64,000 bases of DNA from Alphaproteobacteria bacterium (GTDB taxonomy: Bacteria > Pseudomonadota > Alphaproteobacteria > Micropepsales > Micropepsaceae), in the NCBI GenBank assembly GCA_017308475.1, contig JAFKEU010000005.1:372001-436000 (forward strand), written 5' to 3'. Both the position numbers and the translations under genes were made by a program. Below the pieces are notes generated by a model. The model saw nothing but the letters and a program-made list of their open reading frames with translations. It ran no database searches and was not told the origin of the DNA. Positions 52,341 through 62,034 of this stretch are shown here, one piece after another. Within the stretch, counting starts at the first letter, position 1; every line of letters starts with the position of its first letter.

Positions 52341-52877
52341 TCAGGCCGGGTGGGCGCCCGGTCGGGGCGTCGCCGTCAGCCCCGCGACATGTTCCTTTGC
52401 GGTCTGGATGGCGCGCACGAAGCCGACGGGATCGGCGATCTGGGGTGTGGTCACCGAATCAACGCCCGTCCCTTCGATCCTCACAGTTCCGTAATTGAAG
52501 ATGCGGCCAGGGAAGCTCTGGTGGATCTTCACCCCCTCGATATTGGGCAGCGCGATCTCGTTGGTTCGCATGGTGAAGAGGCCATACTTCTCCACAAAGC
52601 GGTGGCTGGTCACGCCGAGCTCGGTGGTCCATTTGCGAATCATCAGCTTCAGGAACACCCCAAGCCCCACCACCAGCAGCACCACGAAGGCGACGGCCAG
52701 CGAGTGCCATGTGGCCTGGTTGGCCGGATCGCGGCCCGCATGGATGAAGGTTGCTGCCAGGGCCGCCAGCGGCAAAATGATCCACAGCCATGCGCCCAGG
52801 CTATAGAGCCAGTGGAAATGCGCCCGAATGATCACGGTCTCGCCATCGCCCAAAGACCTGTCGATGTAGGAAGGCAT
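52341..52877 (-). CDS. PH-domain (bPH2/YdbT-like) membrane protein
   Basis: A 178-residue protein: MPSYIDRSLGDGETVIIRAHFHW, two membrane helices (LGAWLWIILPLAALAATFI and SLAVAFVVLLVVGLGVFLKLMI), then a bacterial PH-like domain with TSHRFVEKYGLFTMRTNEIALPNIEGV and GTVRIEGTGVDSVT. The family is found in envelope stress and lipid contexts; function open. The start at 52877 has GAAGGGG upstream. Confidence 0.86.
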   Translation of the reverse strand: MPSYIDRSLGDGETVIIRAHFHWLYSLGAWLWIILPLAALAATFIHAGRDPANQATWHSLAVAFVVLLVVGLGVFLKLMIRKWTTELGVTSHRFVEKYGLFTMRTNEIALPNIEGVKIHQSFPGRIFNYGTVRIEGTGVDSVTTPQIADPVGFVRAIQTAKEHVAGLTATPRPGAHPA

Positions 52878-53102
52878 CTTTCGAACCCCTTCAACCCTTG
52901 CGGCGCCGCATTGTTGCTCCGGGCGGCGCCGGAATTTCCAATCGTTGCACGCACGCGAACGCCTGGTCTTCCTTCTACGGCATTTACGCAGGCTCCGGGA
53001 GAGGGACCCTGCGCGTGCCACGCCTGCTCTGGTGCCATTCGCCCCATGACAGCCCCGTGACTTTGCCGCTTAATCGGCGGTGCTGTCCTTTGGGGAAATC
53101 AC

Positions 53103-54782
53103 ATGATCCGATCGCATCTTCTGAATTTTGCCGCCCTGCCGGTTCTGGCCCTGGTGCTGATGGCCGCCAATGGCCACGCGGCCACACCGCCCAATCCCGG
53201 CGAGGCGTCGGCAAAGCCGGATGCGCTCAGCACGTCCGCCCCCGCCAAGGATGTGCTGTTCCACGCCGGCAGCAGCCAAAGCGAGGGCAGCGTCACGGTC
53301 GAAGGCACACGCATCGACTACCGCGCCGAGGCGGGCACCATCATCGTCCATCCCAAGGACTGGGACGACGCGGCCTGGCGCGAGCATCCCGCCAAGCCGG
53401 GCGACGACGACAAGGACAACAAGGAGGCACCCCAGGCCGAAGCGGCCATGTTCTATGCCGCCTATTTCAAGAAGGGCGTGCCGTCCGAGCGCCGCCCCAT
53501 CACCTTCGTCTTCAATGGCGGGCCGGGCTCCTCCACCGTGTGGCTGCACATGGGGGCATTCGGGCCCCGCCGGGTCGTCACCAGCAATGACAGCCACACC
53601 CCGGCCGCACCCTATTCCGTGGTCAACAATGCCTACAGCCTGCTGGATGTGTCGGACCTGGTGTTCATCGACGCGCCGGGCACGGGCTTTTCGCGCATCG
53701 CCGGCAAGGACAAGGAGAAGGCTTTCTACGGCGTTGATCCCGACGCCCACGCCTTCGAACAGTTCATTCTGGGCTTTCTCTCCCAGTATGGCCGCTGGAA
53801 TTCGCCCAAGTATCTTTTCGGCGAAAGCTACGGCACCCCGCGCAACGCCAATCTGATCAACCTGCTGGAGACCGGCGACAGTGTCGACTTCAACGGCGTG
53901 ATCCAGCTTTCGCAGATCCTGAACTTCGACCTTTCCGCCGACGGGCCCCAGTTCAATCCCGGCACCGATCTGCCTTACGTGATCGCGCTGCCCACCTATG
54001 CGGCGACCGCCTGGTATCACGACAAGCTGTCGGGCACCAAGCCCGCGGCGCTGGAGCCCTTCCTGAAAGAGGTGGAGCGGTTCGCGACCACCGACTATGC
54101 CCAGGCACTGGCGGAAGGATCGCAGCTTCCCGCCGACAGGAAGCAGGCCATCGCCGAAACGCTGGCCCGCTATACCGGCCTGCCGGTGGCTTATGTGCTG
54201 AAGGCGGATCTGCGCATCAATGGCGGCATGTTCGAGAAGATGCTGCAGGATGGCGCCGACCTGACCACCGGCCGGCTGGACACCCGCTTCTCAGGGCCCA
54301 GCATGGATCCGCTCTCCAAGGAAGCGGCCTATGATCCCCAGTCCGCGGGCCTCAGCTCGGCCTACGTCTCGGCCTTCAACGATTACGCGCGCAAGGTGCT
54401 GCATTACGGCGACGGCCAGACCTACAAGCTGTTTGCCGATGTGGACAAATACTGGAACGACCCGCATCAGCCGCCGGGCGCCAGCCAGCCGGTCGCCGGC
54501 ATCCTCAACCTGATGCCCGACCTCGCCTCGGCGATGAAATACAATCCCGATCTGAAGGTGATGCTGAACGGCGGCTATTTCGACCTGGCCACGCCGTATT
54601 TCGAAGGCTGGTACGAGATGCATCACCTGCCGATTCCGGACAAGCTGCAGTCGAACATCGAATACCGCTATTACCAGTCGGGCCACATGGTCTATGCGCA
54701 CGAAGAATCGCTGAAGAAGCTGCACGACAATGTCGCGGACTTCATCAACCGGACCGACAATCTGGGCGGCGGCGCGAAGTAG
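53103..54782 (+). CDS. S10 family serine carboxypeptidase-like protein
   Basis: A 559-residue secreted protein: signal peptide (LNFAALPVLALVLMAANGHA), then FVFNGGPGSSTVWLHMGAFGP with the oxyanion glycines. The nucleophile is Ser242 in LFGESYGTPRN, the Asp in LNGGYFDLATPYF and the His in YYQSGHMVYAHEES. Bacterial S10 homologues are common in heterotrophic alphaproteobacteria and probably release C-terminal residues from peptides in the periplasm. Confidence 0.93.
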   Translation: MIRSHLLNFAALPVLALVLMAANGHAATPPNPGEASAKPDALSTSAPAKDVLFHAGSSQSEGSVTVEGTRIDYRAEAGTIIVHPKDWDDAAWREHPAKPGDDDKDNKEAPQAEAAMFYAAYFKKGVPSERRPITFVFNGGPGSSTVWLHMGAFGPRRVVTSNDSHTPAAPYSVVNNAYSLLDVSDLVFIDAPGTGFSRIAGKDKEKAFYGVDPDAHAFEQFILGFLSQYGRWNSPKYLFGESYGTPRNANLINLLETGDSVDFNGVIQLSQILNFDLSADGPQFNPGTDLPYVIALPTYAATAWYHDKLSGTKPAALEPFLKEVERFATTDYAQALAEGSQLPADRKQAIAETLARYTGLPVAYVLKADLRINGGMFEKMLQDGADLTTGRLDTRFSGPSMDPLSKEAAYDPQSAGLSSAYVSAFNDYARKVLHYGDGQTYKLFADVDKYWNDPHQPPGASQPVAGILNLMPDLASAMKYNPDLKVMLNGGYFDLATPYFEGWYEMHHLPIPDKLQSNIEYRYYQSGHMVYAHEESLKKLHDNVADFINRTDNLGGGAK

Positions 54783-54794
54783 AACGCCCCCCGC

Positions 54795-55019
54795 GCGCCA
54801 ATGGCGCGCCGTTGAATGAGAAGTGCGTGCGGGAGCGTCGGCGTGAGCCGGAGCGACCCCTCGACAACTGCCGGTCTTCGTGATCCGGCAGCGGCACTTC
54901 GCGCACGCCAAAGGCGCGCCGTTGAATGTGAAGGGCGTGCGGGAGCGTCGGCGTGAGCCGGAGCGACCCCTCGACAACTACCGGTCTTCGTGATCGGGCA
55001 ACAGCACTTCGCGCACGCC
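54795..55019. repeat. 110-bp tandem duplication carrying the 3' end of ftsK
   Basis: Bases 54801-54909 and 54911-55019 match at 102 of 109 positions with a period of 110. The right copy contains the last 14 codons and stop of ftsK; the left copy is a loose duplicate in which the ftsK end reads GVREVPLPDHEDRQ and the stop has changed to CAG. It fills the gap between the S10 peptidase and ftsK. Confidence 0.93.
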
Positions 55020-57404
55020 CTTATGGTTGGGCGCGCTGACCACGCCCTCGTTTTCCATGCGCTCGATCAGGCTGGCGGCGCGGTTGTAGCCGATCTGCAG
55101 CCGCCGCTGGATATAGCTGGTCGACGCCTTGCGGTCGCGCGCCACCACGGCCAGCGCCTTGTCGTACAGGTCGTCGCCCGACTGGCCGTTGCCCTGGCCG
55201 AACACGGCATAAGGGTCGTCGCCATCCTCGTCCGGCTCCTCGGTTACCGCGTCCAGATATTCCGGTGTGCCCTGTGACTTCAGGAAGCGGACAATGTCTT
55301 CCACCTCGTGGTCAGACACGAAGGGGCCGTGGATGCGCTGAATGCGGCCGCCCGCGGCCATGTAAAGCATGTCGCCCTGGCCCAGCAGCTGCTCGGCGCC
55401 CTGCTCGCCCAGGATGGTGCGGCTGTCGATCTTGCTGGTCACCTGGAAGGAAATGCGGGTCGGGAAATTGGCCTTGATGGTGCCGGTGATCACGTCGACG
55501 CTCGGCCGCTGCGTGGCGGCTATAAGATGGATGCCGGCGGCGCGCGCCATCTGGGCCAAGCGCTGGATGGCGCCTTCGATCTCCTTGCCCGAGATCATCA
55601 TCAGGTCGGCCATTTCGTCGACCACCACCACGATGAACGGCATGGCCTCGAATTCCAGCGCCTCGTCCTCATAGACGGGCTTGCCGGTCTCGCGGTCAAA
55701 GCCGGTCTGCACGGTGCGCTTGAGGACTTCGCCCTTCTCCTTGGCCTTGCGCACCCGGTCGTTGAATGCTTCCACGCCGCGCACGCCCATCTTGGACATC
55801 TTGCGATAGCGCTCTTCCATCTCGCGCACCGCCCATTTCAGGGCCACCACCGCCTTGCGCGGATCGGTCACCACCGGCGACAGAAGATGCGGAATGCCGT
55901 CATAGACCGACAGCTCCAGCATCTTGGGATCGATCATGATCAATCGGCACTGCTCGGGCGTCAGCCGGTAGAGCAGCGACAGGATCATGGTGTTCAGGCC
56001 CACCGACTTGCCCGAACCCGTCGTGCCCGCCACCAGAAGGTGGGGCATCTTGGCCAGGTCCGCCATCACCGGCTCGCCGCCGATGGTCTTGCCCAGCGCC
56101 ACGGTCAGTGGCGCACGCGCCTTTTCATAGTCCGAGCTGGCGAACATCTCGCGCAGATAGACGGTCTCGCGATACTGGTTCGGCAGTTCGATGCCGATCA
56201 CGTTGCGCCCCGCGATGGTGGCGATGCGCGCGGCCACCGCGCTCATCGAACGGGCCACGTCGTCGGACAGGCTGATCACGCGGCTGGACTTCACGCCCGC
56301 CGCAGGTTCGAATTCATACAGCGTCACCACCGGGCCGGGGCGCACGGCATGGATGCGGCCCTTGATGCCGAAATCGCCCAGCACCGCTTCCAGCATGCGG
56401 GCATTTTCCTCCAGCGCCTCGTCGGACAGGGCGTGGCTTTCCTTGGGAGGCGGCACTTCGGCCAGAAGACCCAGGGCAGGAAGCTGGTATTCGCCGCTGG
56501 CTAGGTTCAGCGCGGCCTGGCTGTCAGAGCGCCGCGGCTGGGGCCTGGCGGATTCACGCTTGACGCGGCTTTTCTGGCGCTCGGCCTGACGTTCCTGAAG
56601 GCGCATGGCGGCGATGGGTTCGGGGCGCAGCGATCCGGGCCCCTCGTCATCCTCGGCCTCGTGATAGGCGCCTTCGCCGTCGTCCTCATATTCGCCGTCG
56701 TCATCCTCGTCATGGTCATAGGCGCGGGCACGGGGGCGCCGCACCAGGCCGTGGAGCCATATCGCGCCCGCTGGAATATTGGCGATGCCGCGCGCGATGG
56801 GCACAAAGCGCAGCCCCGTGGCCAGGAAGGCCAGCGGCAGGCCCACCAGCAACAGGCCCAGCGGCAGCGCCCACGCCGCCCATGCCTTGTGCAACACCAG
56901 CGCGGCATGGGCGGAAAGTCCTGCCGCGGCAATGCCGATCATGCCCCCGGCTCCCGCCGGAAGGCTGGCGGGCGGCGGCAAAAGGCCCAGTCCCGCCGCC
57001 ACGGTGACGGTGCCCAGCGGCCAGGCGACCAGCCGCCACATGGCATATTTCAGGTGACGGCCCATCAGGGCGCGCGCGCCCCACACGAAAAGCGGCGCCA
57101 GGAAGGCCAGTGCCGCGATGCCGAATATCTGCAGCAGAAGATCGGCGGCGACCGCGCCATAGGGCCCCAGCAGATTGTTCACCGGCGCCAGAGTGGCGTT
57201 GTTCAGGCTGGCATCGCCGGACGAATAGGAAAGCAGCGACAGCAGCGCGGCAAAGGCTGCCACGATCAGCAGCAGCCCGGCCCCCCGCAGCATCGCCATC
57301 CGCGTCAGCCGGGCCAAAGCGCGGCGCGCATCGGCCAGCGCGTCGGCCATCGCACTGCCCTTGGCGCGCGGGTGATAGACGCCTCCGACCATTCTTCCGG
57401 CCAT
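54978..57404 (-). CDS. ftsK: DNA translocase FtsK/SpoIIIE
   Basis: An 808-residue FtsK. Four N-terminal membrane helices lie in the first 185 residues, followed by an acidic linker (DDGEYEDDGEGAYHEAEDDE). The motor has Walker A as LVAGTTGSGKSVGLN and Walker B as PFIVVVVDEMADLMM. The C-terminal gamma domain is RKASTSYIQRRLQIGYNRAASLIERMENEGVVS, which reads KOPS sites. It clears DNA from the septum and aids dimer resolution. I prefer the ATG at 57404; its ribosome binding site is the G-run of the dispersed repeat. Confidence 0.96.
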   Translation of the reverse strand: MAGRMVGGVYHPRAKGSAMADALADARRALARLTRMAMLRGAGLLLIVAAFAALLSLLSYSSGDASLNNATLAPVNNLLGPYGAVAADLLLQIFGIAALAFLAPLFVWGARALMGRHLKYAMWRLVAWPLGTVTVAAGLGLLPPPASLPAGAGGMIGIAAAGLSAHAALVLHKAWAAWALPLGLLLVGLPLAFLATGLRFVPIARGIANIPAGAIWLHGLVRRPRARAYDHDEDDDGEYEDDGEGAYHEAEDDEGPGSLRPEPIAAMRLQERQAERQKSRVKRESARPQPRRSDSQAALNLASGEYQLPALGLLAEVPPPKESHALSDEALEENARMLEAVLGDFGIKGRIHAVRPGPVVTLYEFEPAAGVKSSRVISLSDDVARSMSAVAARIATIAGRNVIGIELPNQYRETVYLREMFASSDYEKARAPLTVALGKTIGGEPVMADLAKMPHLLVAGTTGSGKSVGLNTMILSLLYRLTPEQCRLIMIDPKMLELSVYDGIPHLLSPVVTDPRKAVVALKWAVREMEERYRKMSKMGVRGVEAFNDRVRKAKEKGEVLKRTVQTGFDRETGKPVYEDEALEFEAMPFIVVVVDEMADLMMISGKEIEGAIQRLAQMARAAGIHLIAATQRPSVDVITGTIKANFPTRISFQVTSKIDSRTILGEQGAEQLLGQGDMLYMAAGGRIQRIHGPFVSDHEVEDIVRFLKSQGTPEYLDAVTEEPDEDGDDPYAVFGQGNGQSGDDLYDKALAVVARDRKASTSYIQRRLQIGYNRAASLIERMENEGVVSAPNHKGVREVLLPDHEDR

Positions 57405-57411
57405 AACCTCA

Positions 57412-57530
57412 ACCCCCATCCGTCACAGCTCGCTTGCGGTCGTCCGGCTTTGCCGTACAGGCCGCAAAGCTCGCTGCGACACCTTCCCCCTTCCTGTGCT
57501 TCGCACGAAGGGGGAAGGAAGCCTCAGTTT
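57412..57530 (-). repeat. Dispersed intergenic repeat, copy 5
   Basis: Read on the minus strand it matches copy 1: hairpin CTTCCCCCTT / AAGGGGGAAG, GTGTCGCAGCGAG, and the end GACGGATGGGGGTTGA. As with copy 1, the terminal G-run lies just before a gene start, here ftsK. Confidence 0.78.
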
Positions 57531-57553
57531 CGTCCCGGCCGCCCGAAGGCAGC

Positions 57554-58732
57554 TCAGAGAATTTCCTTCAACCTTTCGAGTGCGGTAAGAATGGTTGACA
57601 AATTGCTAACGAGCGCCACCCGGACATAGGAAAATCCAGGGTTTTCCCGGGTTTTTCCGGTTACGATTTCTCTTCCCATGTAAGCGCCGGGCAGCAGGCG
57701 CACCCCCTGCTCGGCCCATGCCCGGCGGGCGAAATCCTCGCCATTGCCCACATCCAGCCAGAGGAAGAATCCGCCTCCCGGCCGCGTCATGCGCCGGCCC
57801 AGGATGCGTTCGGCCGCCGCCATCTTCTCCTGATAGCCGGCGCGGTTTGCCTCGACATGCGCCTCGTCGCTCCACAGCGCCGCCGATGCCGCCAGCAGCG
57901 GTCCCGGCACGGTGGGGCCCGCCACATTGCGGAAGGCGCGCAGCCTGCCGATCAGCGCGGGTTCGCCCGTCACCAGGCCGGAGCGGATGCCCGGAAGTCC
58001 CGACCGCTTGGACAGGGAGTGGAACGACAACAGCCGCGCCAGCCCGGCGGTAGCGGCGTATCGCGCCGTCAGTGCCGACAGCGGCGGGTGATCGAACCAG
58101 ATGTCGGCATAGCATTCGTCCGCCAGCACCAGGAAATCGTGGCGGTCGGCCAGTGCGAACAGCGTGCGCCAATAATGCTCATCGGCCACCGCGCCTTCGG
58201 GATTGGACGGGCTGCAGATATAGACCGCCGCCACCCGCTCCAGCGTCTCGTCCGGCAGGGCGGCATAGTCGGGAAGAAAACCGTTTTGCTTGCGCGACGG
58301 CACATAGAGCGGCTCGGCGCCCGCCGCCAGCGCGGCGGCGGCATAGCACTGGTAGAAGGGATTGGGCATGGCGACGACGGGTTTCGCCCCCGCCTTGGCC
58401 AAAGGCATGAAGGGAAAGAGGGCGCTGAACAGCCCCTCGCGCGTGCCTGCCAGCGGCAGCACATCGCGCTCGGCATCGACCTTGAGGCCGAAGCGCCGGT
58501 TCAGCCAGCCCGCCGCCGCCTGGCGCCAGACCTCGGTGCCGGTGATCGCCGGATAGTTGCCGAAGCTGGCCAGCGCCTCCTCCAGCGCCGCGTTCACGAA
58601 GCCGGGCACCGGGCCCGATGGATCGCCCACCGCCAGCGAGATGGGCGGCTTGCCGGGGGGCAAGTCCGCCAGCAGCGCCGACAGCCGGGCGAACGGCCCT
58701 TCGGGCAGGGCGGACAGAAGCATGTCGGACAA
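57554..58732 (-). CDS. dapC: Class I/II aminotransferase, DapC-like
   Basis: A 392-residue PLP enzyme. The PLP Lys is in SFHSLSKRSGLPGIRSG, with ICSPSNPEG and LVLADECYADIWF upstream and the terminal Arg in SYVRVALVSN. The start FARLSALLADLPPGKPPISLAVGDP is typical of N-succinyl-diaminopimelate aminotransferase (DapC) in alphaproteobacteria, a step of lysine and murein precursor synthesis. Other class I substrates cannot be excluded. Confidence 0.84.
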   Translation of the reverse strand: MSDMLLSALPEGPFARLSALLADLPPGKPPISLAVGDPSGPVPGFVNAALEEALASFGNYPAITGTEVWRQAAAGWLNRRFGLKVDAERDVLPLAGTREGLFSALFPFMPLAKAGAKPVVAMPNPFYQCYAAAALAAGAEPLYVPSRKQNGFLPDYAALPDETLERVAAVYICSPSNPEGAVADEHYWRTLFALADRHDFLVLADECYADIWFDHPPLSALTARYAATAGLARLLSFHSLSKRSGLPGIRSGLVTGEPALIGRLRAFRNVAGPTVPGPLLAASAALWSDEAHVEANRAGYQEKMAAAERILGRRMTRPGGGFFLWLDVGNGEDFARRAWAEQGVRLLPGAYMGREIVTGKTRENPGFSYVRVALVSNLSTILTALERLKEIL

Positions 58733-58762
58733 GGCGATTCTCCGGGAAAGTGGCGCAGATCC

Positions 58763-58831
58763 AGTGTCGTGGTCCCGAAGTTCGCCCGGATCCCGATATA
58801 GAGATCATGCGAATTTCGGAATCGGGACACT
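58763..58831. repeat. Imperfect inverted repeat with 23-base arms
   Basis: Arms 58763-58785 and 58809-58831 pair at 18 of 23 positions (AGTGTC...TTCGC against GCGAA...GACACT), with a 23-base spacer. It lies upstream of dapC and of the TraB/GumN gene. Possible mobile-repeat remnant or operator. Confidence 0.5.
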
Positions 58832-58917
58832 AGTGGGCGCGGGCCGTGCGGGCCAGACATTGATGGATTCCTGGCATGCGGCTTGGTTGGGGCACAGGGC
58901 GCATGCCAGCATGGCGC

Positions 58918-59895
58918 ATGGCAGGCAGCAAACCCCTGGCGGTGGTTTTGGCGGCGGCCCTTCTGGGCGGCGCGGCGCCTGCGCCTGTCCCGAGCCCGGC
59001 TGAAATCTGGTCCAGCAGCCTGCCGTCAGAGGCGGTGGAAAGCGTCACCGTCACGGCGGACGCGAAGGGGCCCGCCATCTGGCGCCTGGCACGGGGCAAT
59101 GGCGAGGTCTGGATCCTGGGCACCATCGGCCCGATGCCCGAGGACCTGGCCTGGAACCGTGCCGGCCTCCAGCGCCTGATTGCCGGCGCCCGCCAGCTTC
59201 TGCTGCCGCCGGCGCCCGATGTTGGAATGATCGACGCGGCCTGGTTCTATCTGTGGCACGGCGACCTGCTGCGCCAGCCCGATGGCAGCAGCCTGCAGCA
59301 GACATTGCCGGGGCCGCTTGCCGCCCGCTTTGCCCAGGCGGCCGCGCTGGCCGGCAAGGATGCTTCGCGCTATGCGGACGATGTCGCGCTGGTGGCGGCG
59401 ATGCGGCTGCAGCGCGATTTTCTTTCGTCTCATAGCCTCACCCGCCAGGAACCGCGCGAAACGGTGGAGCGCCTGGCCCGGCGCGCGCGCGTGCCGGTGC
59501 GGCGCATGGGCGAATTCGACCTGATGCCGACGGTGCGCGCGGTCCTGGCGCTGCCGCAGGCGCGCCAGCGCCCTTGCCTGGAACAGGCGGTGGACGACGC
59601 CTTCCGCCAGGCGCGCGATGCGGCAGCCGCGGCCGATGCCTGGGCCGACGGCAATATCGACCAGGTCAAGGCGCATTATGCCGAGACGAAGCTGCTGGAA
59701 TGCGTGGCCGCCACCTCGCCCGAGGCCGCCGGGGTGAATGCGCTGAGTGTAGGGCTGATCGTCAAGGGCCTGGACCAGGCCCTGCGCGACGGCGGCAAGA
59801 GCGCCGCGGTGATCTCGATCGGTCCCCTGCTGCGCCAGGGCGGGGTGCTCGAACAGCTTGCGGCAAAGGGCGTCGCGATCTCGCATCCCGAGTAG
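58918..59895 (+). CDS. TraB/GumN family protein
   Basis: A 325-residue secreted protein with a signal sequence (LAVVLAAALLGGAAPAPVPSPAE). The TraB/GumN core follows: IWRLARGNGEVWILGTIGPMPEDLAWN near the start, and a late GKSAAVISIGPLLRQGGVLEQLAAKG. Some relatives (Tiki) are metalloproteases using a GxxH motif; here the position reads GTIG, so the His is missing and catalysis is doubtful. Starts at 58903 or 58876 are also possible. Confidence 0.82.
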   Translation: MAGSKPLAVVLAAALLGGAAPAPVPSPAEIWSSSLPSEAVESVTVTADAKGPAIWRLARGNGEVWILGTIGPMPEDLAWNRAGLQRLIAGARQLLLPPAPDVGMIDAAWFYLWHGDLLRQPDGSSLQQTLPGPLAARFAQAAALAGKDASRYADDVALVAAMRLQRDFLSSHSLTRQEPRETVERLARRARVPVRRMGEFDLMPTVRAVLALPQARQRPCLEQAVDDAFRQARDAAAAADAWADGNIDQVKAHYAETKLLECVAATSPEAAGVNALSVGLIVKGLDQALRDGGKSAAVISIGPLLRQGGVLEQLAAKGVAISHPE

Positions 59896-60043
59896 AACGC
59901 GAGCGACGCATTCCGCGGCGCGACCATCCGCGCGCACCAGCTTTCCTTCCCCCTTTTGCGCGAAGCGCACCCAAAGGGGGAAGGTGTCGCAGCGAAGTGT
60001 CTGCGGAACGCAGACCTGAGCTGCGACGGATGGGGGTTCAACA
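59893..60043 (+). repeat. Dispersed intergenic repeat, copy 6
   Basis: The closest relative of copy 1: shared GCATTCCGCGGCGCGAC, the hairpin CTTCCCCCTT / AAGGGGGAAGG, GTGTCGCAGCGA, and the end GCTGCGACGGATGGGGGTT. Here no gene starts after it, because amt ends on the other strand. Confidence 0.78.
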
Positions 60044-60061
60044 AAACAAGACGCCCCAAAC

Positions 60062-60090
60062 AAAAAGGGCGCCTCTTTCGGGGCGCCCTT
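60062..60090 (-). terminator. Terminator of glnK-amt
   Basis: On the minus strand AAGGGCGCCCC, a GAAA-type loop, then GGCGCCCTTTTTG: a strong intrinsic terminator 20 bases after the amt stop. Confidence 0.93.
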
Positions 60091-60109
60091 GATGCTTTGC
60101 TTGCGACAA

Positions 60110-61435
60110 TCAGTCGTGAACCGTCTCACCATGCAGGTTGATGTCGAGGCCTTCGACTTCAACTTCGGGCGAGACGCGCAGGCCGATGATCATGTCGATG
60201 ACCTTCAGGATGATGAAGGTACCGACCGCGCACCACACAAAGGTGATGCCGATATCGGCGAGCTGGATCGGCATCTGGGCGAAATTGCCGTCGATCAGCC
60301 AGCCCTTGCCGGCCGAGTTGATGGCGCTGTTCGCGAAGACACCGGTCAGCAGGGCGCCAAGCGCACCGCCCACGCCATGCACGCCCCAGGCGTCCAGGCT
60401 GTCGTCATAGCCGAGGGCCTTCTTGACCCACACGGCCGAGACATAGCAGACCACGCCGGCAGCGATGCCGATGATCAGCGCGCCCACCGGATCGACGAAA
60501 CCACTCGCCGGGGTGATGGCCACCAGGCCCGCGACGGCGCCGGAGATCATGCCCAGGACGGACGGCTTCTTGGCGATGATCCATTCGGCGAACATCCAGG
60601 CCAGCGCCGCGGCAGCGGTCGCGATCTGGGTGGCGGCCGCGGCCATGCCGGCATTGAAGCCGGCGGTGAGGGCGGAACCGGCGTTGAAGCCGAACCAGCC
60701 GACCCACAGCAGGCTGGCGCCGATCACCGACAGGACCAGGTTGTGGGGCGACATGTTCTCGCTGCCATAGCCGATGCGCTTGCCCAGCATCAGGCAGGTG
60801 ACCAGCGCCGCGGTGCCGGCATTCAGGTGCACCACCGAGCCGCCGGCATAGTCCAGCGCGCCCATGGTGAACAGGATGCCGCCGCCCCATACCATGTGGG
60901 CGATCGGGCAATAGACGAAGATCAGCCACAGGCCCATGAACCACAGGAAGGCGGAAAACTTCATGCGGTCGGCCAAGGCGCCTGCGATCAGCGCCGGGGT
61001 GATGATCGCGAAGGTCATCTGGAAGAACATGAAGACCGACTCGGGGATGGTGCCCGACAGCGTGCTCACGGTCATCGGCTTCAGGAACAGGAAGCTGAAG
61101 TCGCCCACGAACTTGTTGATGGTGGCGTCGCCGTTGGTCTTGAAGGCCAGCGAATAGCCCAGCACCATCCACAGGACGGTGATCAGCGCGGTGGCGCCGA
61201 AGCTTTGCGCCAGCGTCGCCAGCACGTTCTTCTTGCGGACCATGCCGCCATAGAACAGGCCAAGGCCCGGGATGGTCATCATCAGCACCAGGGCCGAGGA
61301 GGTGATCATCCACGCGGTGTCGCCCGAATTCAGCGTCGGCGCGTCGGCGGCAAACGCGGTGCCCGCCGTCAGCGTCAGCGCGCCAAGACCCGCAAGGGTC
61401 GCAAGGCCCGCCTTCTTCAAAATCTCAATTCTCAT
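60110..61435 (-). CDS. amtB: Ammonium transporter Amt
   Basis: A 441-residue Amt with a cleavable leader (GLATLAGLGALTLTAGTAFAA) and eleven membrane helices. Motifs: FYGGMVRKKNVL, DYAGGSVVHLNAGTAALV with the first pore His, and VHGVGGALGALLTGVFA with the second. It imports ammonium and is gated by the P-II protein made just upstream. The start at 61435 has GGGGAC upstream. Confidence 0.97.
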   Translation of the reverse strand: MRIEILKKAGLATLAGLGALTLTAGTAFAADAPTLNSGDTAWMITSSALVLMMTIPGLGLFYGGMVRKKNVLATLAQSFGATALITVLWMVLGYSLAFKTNGDATINKFVGDFSFLFLKPMTVSTLSGTIPESVFMFFQMTFAIITPALIAGALADRMKFSAFLWFMGLWLIFVYCPIAHMVWGGGILFTMGALDYAGGSVVHLNAGTAALVTCLMLGKRIGYGSENMSPHNLVLSVIGASLLWVGWFGFNAGSALTAGFNAGMAAAATQIATAAAALAWMFAEWIIAKKPSVLGMISGAVAGLVAITPASGFVDPVGALIIGIAAGVVCYVSAVWVKKALGYDDSLDAWGVHGVGGALGALLTGVFANSAINSAGKGWLIDGNFAQMPIQLADIGITFVWCAVGTFIILKVIDMIIGLRVSPEVEVEGLDINLHGETVHD

Positions 61436-61472
61436 TTCATGTCCCCTTTGTGGTCGCGCGCAAGCCATCGGC

Positions 61473-62015
<543 letters not shown>

Positions 62016-62034
62016 TCACGATTGGAGCAAAATT

